Shown here: piece by piece, positions 1 through 9,200 of the stretch | Layout: each line of letters opens with the position of its first letter | Position numbering within the stretch: position 1 is the first letter of the stretch | Source of the DNA: Clostridium_AF sediminicola | Lineage (GTDB): Bacteria > Bacillota > Clostridia > Clostridiales > Clostridiaceae | Assembly (NCBI RefSeq): GCF_050402865.1 | Contig: NZ_BAABMF010000019.1 | Location: 1 to 64,000 of the forward strand | Length of the DNA: 64,000 bases | Reading direction: 5' to 3' | Program-made: the position numbers and the translations under genes | Notes under the pieces: generated by a model | Database searches by the model: none | What the model was told of the DNA's origin: nothing | Seen by the model: only the letters and a program-made list of their open reading frames with translations

Positions 1-83
1 TATAAGATATTACAATAATTATAGATATCAATGGAACCTAAACAAGATGACTCCTGTACAATACAGAAATCATCTCTTAGCAT
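1..83 (-). CDS. Possible 5' end of an unidentified gene, cut by the window edge
   Basis: On the minus strand an ATG at 83 follows an AAGGGTG ribosome-like site with good spacing. The frame stays open for 27 codons (starting MLRDDFCIVQ) to the window edge. It lies downstream of trpS on the same strand. The product is not recognised and only the start is visible, so this could be a chance frame. Confidence 0.3.
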   Translation of the reverse strand, partial: MLRDDFCIVQESSCLGSIDIYNYCNIL

Positions 84-152
84 CTTAACACCCTTTTTAA
101 ATTGTCCTTGACATAGGTACCATTTTATTTTGAGCAGACCCCCTAATGCTTT

Positions 153-1157
153 TTATCTAGGTATAAATCCTATTTTCTTTTTCATTTTTCTTAAAGTTTT
201 ATTAGCTATATAAGATGCTTTTTCTGCACCTGCTTGATATACACTTTCAAGATATTTTTTATCAGCTACTAATTCTTTTACTTTGTTTTGAACAGGTTGA
301 AGTTCATCAACAATTACTTCAGCCACATCTTTCTTAAACTGAGCATATCCTAAACCTTCATAGTTTTTCACTATTTCTTCAGGTGTTATTCCTTTTATTG
401 TACTCATAATATCAATTAGATTTTTAATTCCTGGTTGCTCATCAGTGTAATTTACAATACCGATACTATCTGTTACAGCTCTAGAAATTTTCTTTCTTAT
501 AACTTCTGGGGAATCCATAATTAATATATAGGAATTAGGATTTTCAGCTGACTTAGACATTTTTTTAGAAGGTTCTTGTAGATCCATTATTTTAGCACCA
601 ACCTTAGCAATATAAGGTTCTGGAACTTTAAATGTAGGACTATAAGTATTATTAAATCTAGCTGCTATATCTCTTGTCAATTCTAAATGTTGCTTTTGAT
701 CACTTCCCACTGGAACTAAATCAGTTTGATATATCAATATATCTGCAGCCATCAGTACTGGATAATCAAATAATCCAACTGCAATATTTTGTCCGTATCT
801 CTGAGACTTATCTTTAAATTGAGTCATCCTACTTAATTCACCCATATAAGTAGAACAATTTAGCAACCATGAACCTTCAGCATGTTGTGGCACATGAGAT
901 TGAATAAATATAGTGTTCTTCTGTGGATCAATTCCTGCTGCTATATAAATTGCTAGAACTTCTAAAGTCCTTTGTCTTAAATCCTTTGGTTCTTGTTTTA
1001 CAGTTATTGCATGCATATCTACTATACAATAAAAACAATCATACTCATCTTGAAGTTTAACCCAATTTTTTAAGGCTCCTAAATAATTTCCAATAGTCAA
1101 TTGTCCTGAAGGCTGTATTCCACTAAATATTACCTTTCTTTGCTCTTTTTGTTCCAT
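153..1157 (-). CDS. trpS: Tryptophanyl-tRNA synthetase
   Basis: This class I aminoacyl-tRNA synthetase charges tRNA-Trp in the cytoplasm. The 334 residues match the usual bacterial TrpRS length. The N-terminal nucleotide-binding motif is GIQPSGQLTIGNYLGA (residues about 13-28, HIGH-like). The KMSKS signature appears as KKMSKS near residue 198, and GSDQKQHLELTRD is typical of TrpRS. An AAAGGGG ribosome site precedes the ATG. The gene sits behind a T-box leader whose specifier codon reads TGG, which independently confirms tryptophan specificity and shows control by uncharged tRNA-Trp. Identification is secure. Confidence 0.97.
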   Translation of the reverse strand: MEQKEQRKVIFSGIQPSGQLTIGNYLGALKNWVKLQDEYDCFYCIVDMHAITVKQEPKDLRQRTLEVLAIYIAAGIDPQKNTIFIQSHVPQHAEGSWLLNCSTYMGELSRMTQFKDKSQRYGQNIAVGLFDYPVLMAADILIYQTDLVPVGSDQKQHLELTRDIAARFNNTYSPTFKVPEPYIAKVGAKIMDLQEPSKKMSKSAENPNSYILIMDSPEVIRKKISRAVTDSIGIVNYTDEQPGIKNLIDIMSTIKGITPEEIVKNYEGLGYAQFKKDVAEVIVDELQPVQNKVKELVADKKYLESVYQAGAEKASYIANKTLRKMKKKIGFIPR

Positions 1158-1250
1158 GTAAAAAACCCCTTTCTTTACGTGCTTAAGCGCGTGTATTATT
1201 ACTTAGACCACTATAAAGTAAATTAAATTTAATTCTGCAGATAGCACCAT

Positions 1251-1540
1251 AAAAACGTCCTAAATATTTTATACGTATCAGTATAGAATATTTAGGACGT
1301 TTTTCAAACGTGTTGCCACCTAATTTCGGAATTTATTCCCTCATTACAGACAGTTTTGCCAATGCACAATTGTGAATTGTTAATTGTATTTCTGTCCTAT
1401 CCATTAACGTGGACATCCGTTTTAGTTTATTCACTAAAAATCTCCAAGATCCATTCAATCTAATCATAACTGCTACAATTCCAGCTACTGTAGCTCTCTA
1501 GAAGTCTGTTTTTAAATCTACTATTCTCTTCACTGATTAT
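1251..1540 (-). promoter_or_regulatory. T-box riboswitch leader (Trp) of trpS
   Basis: The complement of 1309-1322 reads taGGTGGCAACACG, a T-box consensus variant, and is followed at once by a long terminator hairpin (1251-1304, stem AAAAACGTCCTAAATA) with a U tract. Upstream are stem I hallmarks: AGAGAGC near 1495, GCTGGAA near 1478, and GAATGGATC, which places a TGG specifier at 1451-1453. A match between specifier and gene product is the standard signature of tRNA-dependent antitermination. A short repeat lies between the specifier domain and the T-box (about 1363-1390). Confidence 0.93.
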
Positions 1541-1593
1541 CATTTATTTATATATATTATTAGTTAAAGTAGTTTATCTCCACTATAAACATA

Positions 1594-1622
1594 ATATTAT
1601 ATTTATTTAACATTATTGTCAA
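1594..1622 (-). promoter_or_regulatory. Promoter of the trpS leader
   Basis: TTGACA (complement of 1617-1622) is followed 17 bases later by TAATAT, or 15 bases later by TATAAT. Transcription would start near 1588, giving a leader of about 430 bases containing the T-box. Confidence 0.7.
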
Positions 1623-1798
1623 CACCTTATATTAATATGCAGATAACTACCTCAATTTTCTTTTATTTTTTTAAATTTTCATATTAATAGCTTATTTTTT
1701 TTAGTGCATTTGGAATACTATATTTATACGTGGATATTTTAACTCAAGTATAAATTAAGTTTCTTTATAAATTCTCTACAATTAAAAGGAGTGACTTT

Positions 1799-2014
1799 AT
1801 GACTAATAAAAATAAAACAGATAGAAAAATTTACGGACCTAAAGTAAGAGATTTTTTTGAGGATCAACCACAAATTATTAAATCACATTCTAAGAATGAT
1901 TATGCTCTTCTACCCGATAATGTTACTGATCCTATAGTCACAAATAATATTTCTAATGTTGAATTTGATTATACTTACAACTGCGGAGACGATGTAGAAG
2001 ACAAATTATTTTAA
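1799..2014 (+). CDS. Small hypothetical protein, 71 aa
   Basis: The gene has a strong AAAGGAGTG ribosome site seven bases before the ATG and a perfect 16-bp hairpin right after the stop, so it is very likely expressed as a single-gene unit. The product is hydrophilic, with a basic N-terminus (TNKNKTDRK) and an acidic C-terminus (CGDDVEDKLF). It has no signal peptide, membrane segment or recognisable motif and one cysteine near the end. It points away from trpS. Function unknown. Confidence 0.7.
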   Translation: MTNKNKTDRKIYGPKVRDFFEDQPQIIKSHSKNDYALLPDNVTDPIVTNNISNVEFDYTYNCGDDVEDKLF

Positions 2015-2025
2015 TTAATCTTACA

Positions 2026-2068
2026 TAATAAAAGAAAGCTTTTCTTTTCAATAAGCTTTCTTTTATTA
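2026..2068. terminator. Terminator, 16-bp perfect stem
   Basis: Arms 2026-2041 and 2053-2068 pair perfectly (TAATAAAAGAAAGCTT with its complement). It lies between the 71-aa gene and the convergent dehydrogenase gene and can serve both strands. Confidence 0.8.
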
Positions 2069-2101
2069 GTTTGATTATACTGAATTTATTTTAAGAAATT
2101 A

Positions 2102-3058
2102 TTAATTTACTACATTTTGGGGATTATCATTCAAATAAGCATTTAAATTATCAATAGCAATATTTATTAATCTATTTCTGGATTCTTTAGGTGCCCAAGC
2201 TATATGAGGAGTTATTATACAGTTCTTAGCACTAATCAAAGGATTATCCATTTCTGCTGGTTCTCTTGATAATACATCCAAAGCTGCACCTGCAACCTTA
2301 CCTGTGTTTAGTGCCTCTGCTAAGTCCTCTTCAACAATTAAAGGTCCTCTTGATGTATTTATAATCATAACCTTATCTTTCATTTTAGAAATATTTTCTT
2401 TATTTATGATTCCTTTTGTATCTTCAAGCAATGGGCAATGCAAACTTATTACGTCAGAATTTACTAGTAATTCATCTAATTCAACATATTTAAACATATC
2501 ATTCTCTAAATCTTTATTTTGAAATTTATCAAAGGCTAATACTTTCATTCCTAGAGCTTGAGCTATTTTAGCTGAATTTTGACCAATTCTTCCTGAACCT
2601 ATAATTCCAAAAGTTTTTCCTGATAACTCTATCAGAGGGTAGTTCCAAAAACAGAAATCTATAGAATTACTCCATGCTCCCTTTTTTACAGCTTCACTAT
2701 GCTCTTGCACATGATGGCACATTTCCAATAAAAGCGCAAAAGTCATTTGTGCTACCGCTGTTGTACCATAGGTAGGTATATTCGTAACTACTATACCCTT
2801 TTCCTTGGCAGCATTAATATCTACTACATTATACCCAGTTGCTAACACTCCAACGAATTTTATGTTTGGTATCTTATCAAATATTTCTTTAGTTAATGGA
2901 GTTTTATTTGTAAAAATTATTTCAGCATCACCTATTCTTTCAATAATTTTATTATTAGGTGTTCGGTCATAAACAACTAAATCTCCTAAATCTTTCAAAC
3001 CTTCCCAGCTTAAATCTCCTGGGTTTAGAGTATATCCATCCAAAACTACTATTTTCAT
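2102..3058 (-). CDS. D-2-hydroxyacid dehydrogenase (glycerate dehydrogenase-like)
   Basis: This NAD-dependent dehydrogenase reduces or oxidises 2-hydroxy/2-keto acids. The 318 residues fit the D-isomer family. The Rossmann motif GIIGSGRIGQNSAK is near residues 151-164. The catalytic arginine lies in INTSRGP (about 233-239) and the histidine in ITPHIAWAP (about 282-290). ATGYNVVD is typical of the substrate lobe. A GGGAGG ribosome site precedes the ATG. The closest functional label by motif is hydroxypyruvate reductase/glycerate dehydrogenase, but the substrate cannot be fixed from sequence. It stands alone, with a repeat-rich gap upstream. Confidence 0.88.
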   Translation of the reverse strand: MKIVVLDGYTLNPGDLSWEGLKDLGDLVVYDRTPNNKIIERIGDAEIIFTNKTPLTKEIFDKIPNIKFVGVLATGYNVVDINAAKEKGIVVTNIPTYGTTAVAQMTFALLLEMCHHVQEHSEAVKKGAWSNSIDFCFWNYPLIELSGKTFGIIGSGRIGQNSAKIAQALGMKVLAFDKFQNKDLENDMFKYVELDELLVNSDVISLHCPLLEDTKGIINKENISKMKDKVMIINTSRGPLIVEEDLAEALNTGKVAGAALDVLSREPAEMDNPLISAKNCIITPHIAWAPKESRNRLINIAIDNLNAYLNDNPQNVVN

Positions 3059-3084
3059 ATTTTATATCCTCCCAATGGCAATAG

Positions 3085-3263
3085 ATAAACTACTGCGTAG
3101 ATTTATCTATTGTAGTTATAACTCACTTTCATTTTGCCACTTATTTTTAACATACAACTATTCTTTATAGCTATTATAACTAAAGACTAACCTGACGTAA
3201 ACTTAAATCTTATACCTTACAACTATATAAATTGAGAAGCGTATTTCTTCGCAATTTATAAAA
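3085..3263. repeat. Hairpin-bounded intergenic repeat
   Basis: The gap begins with a hairpin at 3085-3112 (AGATAAACTACTGCGTAG then TTTATCT) and ends with another at 3227-3260 (ATAAATTG...CAATTTAT around GAAG/CTTC). Similar AGATAAA-hairpin modules occur at 22920 and 52836, so this is probably a decayed member of the same intergenic element family. Confidence 0.45.
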
Positions 3264-3289
3264 AAAGCCGACATTATGTCGACTTTTTT
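3261..3289 (-). terminator. Terminator of the glucan synthase gene
   Basis: On the minus strand AAAAAAGTCGACAT pairs with ATGTCGGCTTTTTTT immediately after the stop codon, giving a stem with a U tract. Confidence 0.85.
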
Positions 3290-6200
3290 ATTTACACATT
3301 TCTTCAATTCTAGCTTTTACATTTTTATAAACAACTTCAACATGATGTTCTCCACTTTCTCCGTACGGAATCAAAGAATCCTCAAGTTCCTTCCCATCAA
3401 TTGAAATTTTACTCTGCTGACCTTTTTTCGCATCTATTATATAAGTAGCCCCTTTATGTTTATAAGTTATTTGGAATCCTTCCCAATCTTCCGGAACAAC
3501 AGGATCTACAATAAAACCTTTATCACCCTGTAGTTTTAGTCCAAGAATTCCATCAATACCTACTCTATACATCCAACCTGCTGCCCCAGTGTACCAAGTC
3601 CATCCTCCTCGACCTGTATGAGGTTCTCTTTCATATACATCTGCTGCCATAACATATGGTTCAACTTTGTATCTCTCACATTCATAGTACGATCTTGTAT
3701 GGTTGATTGGATTTATCATATTATAGATTTTCCATGCCTTATCTCCGTCTCTTAGTTTAGTTAATGCCATGACTACCCATGTAGCTGCATGAGTATATTG
3801 TCCTCCATTTTCTCTAACTCCAGGTACATATCCTTTTATATATCCTGGTTCTAATTTAGTTTTATCAAAAGCAGGTGTCAATAATAAAACCATTCCTTTA
3901 TCATACTTAACAAGATATTTTTCTAAAGCATGCATTGCTTCTTTTGCTCTTTCTTCCTTGGCTGCATTAGATATAACAGACCATGATTGAGAAAGAGAGT
4001 CTATTTGACATTCTTCATTTTCTATAGAACCAAGAGGTGTACCATCATCAAAATATGCTCTTCTGTACCAGCTACCATCCCAAGCATACTTTTCAAGGTT
4101 TTCTTTAATAAACTCTTGCATTTCAGCATACCTTTGAGATCTTACATCATCATTCTTTTCTTTTGAGATGTCTTTAAAGTCATCTAAAATAGTGTAAAGG
4201 AACCATCCTACCCAAACACTTTCTCCCTTACCTTTGTTACCTATAGTATTCATTCCATCATTCCAGTCACCACAACCCATCAATGGAATGTTATGCTCCC
4301 CAAATTTCAAAGCTCTTTCGATAGCTTTAACACAGTGTTCATATATTGATCCTGTCTGATTTGATACTCTTGAAATTGTATATCTTTCATCTTCATCTTC
4401 TTTTAATGGCTCATCTTCCATGTATCCAGCCATTTCATCCAAAACAGAGTAATCACCTGTATTCTTGATATAATCAATAGTTACATAAGGTAGCCATAAT
4501 AAATCATCAGAGAATCTTGTTCTTATTCCGCTTTCAACTACTGGATGCCACCAATGCTGAACATCTCCATCTGTATATTGTCTAGAAGCAGCATAAATAA
4601 TCTGTGCTCTTGTAACTTCTGGTTTTATATAGCTAAGAGACATAACATCTTGAAGTTGATCTCTAAATCCAAATGCTCCTCCAGATTGATAGAATGCAGT
4701 TCTTGACCATAATCTACATGCTATTGTTTGATATAAGAACCAACCATTAAGCATAATATCCATTGTAGTATCAGGTGTTTTAACTTGAATTGTCTTTAAT
4801 AATTCATCCCAATTTTGTTTTACATTTTCTATTTCAGCATTTATGTTATTAATACTGCTGTATTTTCCAATAGCTTTTTCAATATCTTCTACTTTTTCTT
4901 CTGCTCCTAACATAACGATTAATGTTTTTTCTTCATTAGGATTAAGAGAGAACTTTGTATTTTCAACCATACATGGATCTAATCCTCCACCTGAGTTATC
5001 AGATAATCTTGTGTATTTCATAAACTCTGGTGATTCTAAAGATTCATTTCTACCAATAAACTCTGTCCTATCACCTGTAAAACTCTCATTTTCTCCACCT
5101 TTGATAGTTAGATAGGCTAGTAAATTACCGAAATTAGCGCTATATGGATTTTGTGCATAAATATATTTTTTTTCTTTATTCAGCGTAGTTGCCACATGAA
5201 TATTTGTATGTTGTGGAACAACACCCATAACAACTTGAGCATAGTAGCTTAACGATAATTTTCGTTTTTCAGAAGTATTATTCTTAAGTTTTACCAAACA
5301 TATCTTCACCTTATCATCTCTTGGAACAAACATTTTCATTTCACCTATGATTCCATAAGCTTCATGTTTAAAGTTCGAATACCCATATCCATGTTCAACA
5401 ATATATTCACCATTGTCTCTAACAGGTTTAGGAGTAATACTCCAATAAACGCCCATCTCTTCGTCTCTTATAAATGCTGCCTCTGATGGTATATCTTTAA
5501 TCCAATCATTTGACCAAGCAGTAAGCTTATTTTCCCTACTATTTCTACACCATGTATAAGCTGAACCAGTTTCAGAAACATGGAACCCAAATTGCCCATT
5601 AGCTACTACATTTATCCATGGAGCTGGTGTATTAATACCATTCTTTAATCTAATAACATATTGATTATTTTGTAAATCAAATCCTCCAAATTGATTGAAA
5701 TATTTTAGTTTATTTACTTCAAACTTATATCCACTTGTATGACAAGTAGCTTTCACAGGTTCCAGTTTTGCTCTCCTAAGTTTTTCTTTTTCATCATTTT
5801 TAATTTGGGTAAATACAAAACCTTTATCATTTTCTATTACTAACCTTGATATTGCCATTATTAAGTCTATATCTTCTTTATCCATGGTTGATTTACTTCT
5901 TAAGAAAACTCCACCTGACTTATTCAATTTATCTCTAGCATGACTTGTGCCTATTAAATCTCTCAAACTATCTTGAAGCGGTTGAAAATAAGCAGTGTTT
6001 TGTAGATTTAAAAACACTAAATCTACTTTTAATCCTTTAATACTCCAAAATTCATGAGCATTAAGCATCTGCCGTACTAAATCTTTATCTTTTTCTTCTT
6101 TAATTACCACTGTTACAATTGGAACATCACCAGAAATTCCATACTGCCACAGTGACGGTTGACTTCTCTTTACATTTTTAATTAGATCACTTCTCTTCTG

Positions 6201-9200
6201 AAGAGATTTATTCATAAATAAAATTCTAGAAGCCATTGCTTGATATAAATTCGCTTGAGGATACTTAATGCCTAAATAATTCATTTCAACTTGACTTTGA
6301 GTCCACGCAAGTTCAAATACCCTATCTATATTAGTAACCTCTCTATATTTTCTTGCTAAGTCTTTAATTCCATCTCTAGATTCTGCTACACCAGTAGAAT
6401 AAGAAACTTTACAGGATTCTCCTGCAGCAATTTTAATTCGTCTTCTTATACTAATAATTGGATCCAATACAGCCCCAACGGTATTAGTAAGTGGTGTATC
6501 CCCTTCCATAGCTGTAGGACTATATAGATTTCTTCCTCTTCCAATAAAGTTCGCTCTACTCGTTTCGTATTGAATTTGACCAATAGAATTTCCGTCTACA
6601 ACCACACTCTGCATAGCCCATGGTTTCTTAGACTTATGTTCTCTAGGCCTACGGTTAGCAATAATACAACTATTCTCTGCATCATACTCTGTTCTTATAA
6701 ATAAGTTACTAAAAGCTGGATGCACTATATCTGAATTAAAAGGTGCTAAAGTCACTTCACAGTAACTGGTTATCTCAATGATTTTATCTTCATTTCCATG
6801 ATTTGTAATTGTGATTTTTCTTACCTCAACATTGTCTTCATTAGAAACAGCAATTTCAGTTTTAGTATTTAACTCTCTATCAACTCTTCTGAATTCCGCT
6901 TTATCTAGAGAAAAAATAACATCATATTTTTCACCTATCTTTTTAGTAGGCTCATAAGTGGCTGAGAAAAATTCATTAGAATTAACATCTTTTATATAAA
7001 AATACATTCCTGTATTATCCATAGTGACATCTTCATGCCATCTATATACCGTCATATCATTTAATTTACTGTACCCACTCCCGCTATTAGTCATCATCAA
7101 TGAATAAGAACCATTAGATAAAAGTTGAGTTTCTGGTATATCAGTTACTCCAGTAGAAAATCTTCTAACAATAACATTTTGCTTTTCTGCAATTGCATCA
7201 GATGCTTCAAATTTTTGTTCCCTTTCATAAACTATTCTCTTTGGCACTTTTTCTTGTAGTAATAATTCAGTAGCTTTAACTTCTGGTACAGAATGGAATC
7301 TTTTTTGCAAAATGTTTTGATTTAGTACATTATCCAACGAAAGTAAACTCATGCCCAAGTGGTGTACCATAAAGCATTTAACAACAGCTTTCTTTTTACC
7401 TTTAGGCATTCTATCCTTTGTGTAATCTATTGCTTCGTATAGCCCATATCTTCCTGACAATCCTTCGGATATCAATCTTTGAATATTACTCATTGCCGCC
7501 TGCTGATCAACCTGTAATGCCATCACAGTTGAATACGGTGAAATTACCAGTTCATTAACCAATCCTCTTTTTAACCCTATTCCCGGTATACCAAATGCTT
7601 TATACTGATAATTTAATCCTACATCAAAACTCCTGAAGGCAGATTCTGATATTCCCCAAGGAACTCTTCTATTTTTGCAATATCTCTTTTGACCATCAAC
7701 AATAGATCTATATGTTTCATGAAGTAGGGTCTTTGGATAAGTTTTCATTATTAATAGTGGCATTAAATATTCAAACATTGTACCACTCCATGAAACTAGT
7801 CCTTTGCTTCTACCCATAACTGCCATTGCACGACCTAGTTTAAACCAATGTTTTTGATCTACATCTCCTTTAGCTATAGCTATAAAACTAGCTTGACGCG
7901 CTTCAGAAGCTAACAAATCATAATAACTTTTACCAATTGAATCTTTTTCAATATCATATCCTATAGAAAAAAGTTGCCTTTTTTCATCATATAAAATTCT
8001 AAAATCAGTGGCTGTAGCCATATTATTTATTCTACTTTTTAAATTCTCAATTTTAATAACTAATTTATTAATTTCTATCTTACTACTCTTTAATGAACTT
8101 AATAATTCTTTAGCCAAATATTTATCATCTTTATTTTTGAAATTAACCCTGTTTATATCTTTAGTTATTTTATCTAATTCCGCATTCAATTCAATTAAGC
8201 TCACTGAAGATGATACATCTTTTAATTTCTCAGAAACTTCTTTTAGCTTATTTGATCGTTCAATTAATAAATCTGCCCAAGGAAAAAGTTTTTGCATCTC
8301 AACCAAAAAGACTGTTAATGTATTTTTAACTTTTTCATTCCAATATAATTCATCTTTCTTTTTATTATCATTGGAAACTTTTATACATTTATCCCATAAA
8401 TCAAGAAGTATTCTTTTATAATTTAAAATATCAGCATCTAAATTATCTACATCAACTAAAACACTCTGATAATAATTTTTTATTCCTAACTTATCTTCTA
8501 ATTCTTTATTAGCAAGTAAAATTGTATCTTTTAGCCCACTGGCAAAATTTTTATCTATAATTGGTCTACTCAAATATTCATCCAATGCAGTTGAAGTCAC
8601 CCACAAGTATCCTACTAAGTTACCACTATCAACTGTTGAAATATATTCTGGTCTTAGAATTTCTTTTGATTTTGTATTGTACCAATTATAAAAATGTCCT
8701 TTATATCTCTTTAAAGTTTCCATACTTATAATACATTTATCTATACGGTCAACACATTCTATTATACCTACATATCCCAAATCGTGGGCAACAACATTAG
8801 ATATTATACCCATTCCCATATTTGTAGGCGATGTCCTATGAGCAACACCATTACTTGGGTCCTGTTGATAATTATCTGGAGCTAACCAATTATTGTCATC
8901 ATCAACAAAATCTTCGAAATATGCCCAAGTTTCTCTTGCAAGTATTTTTAAAAGTTCCTTTTGATTCTCATTAAGTACATAATGAGTTTTTTCGATATCC
9001 TTACTAATATAGTAAGCAACATAAGGACTTACAAACCAAATAATACTTGAAGGCAACATAAATAATCCACTGTTAATAGATTGCATAAATGCCAACATCC
9101 CAATAATCAATGCTATTAAACTACCCGGCCACATTAATTTTACATAAAAACCAATATCATCCTTTGATTCAATATCAGCATCAGCAGCTGTTTGCCATTC

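Noticed and set aside
8008..8421. 137-codon open frame on + inside the glucan synthase gene
   Set aside because: It is antisense to a well-supported coding region, hydrophobic only because of reversed codon bias, and has no ribosome site.
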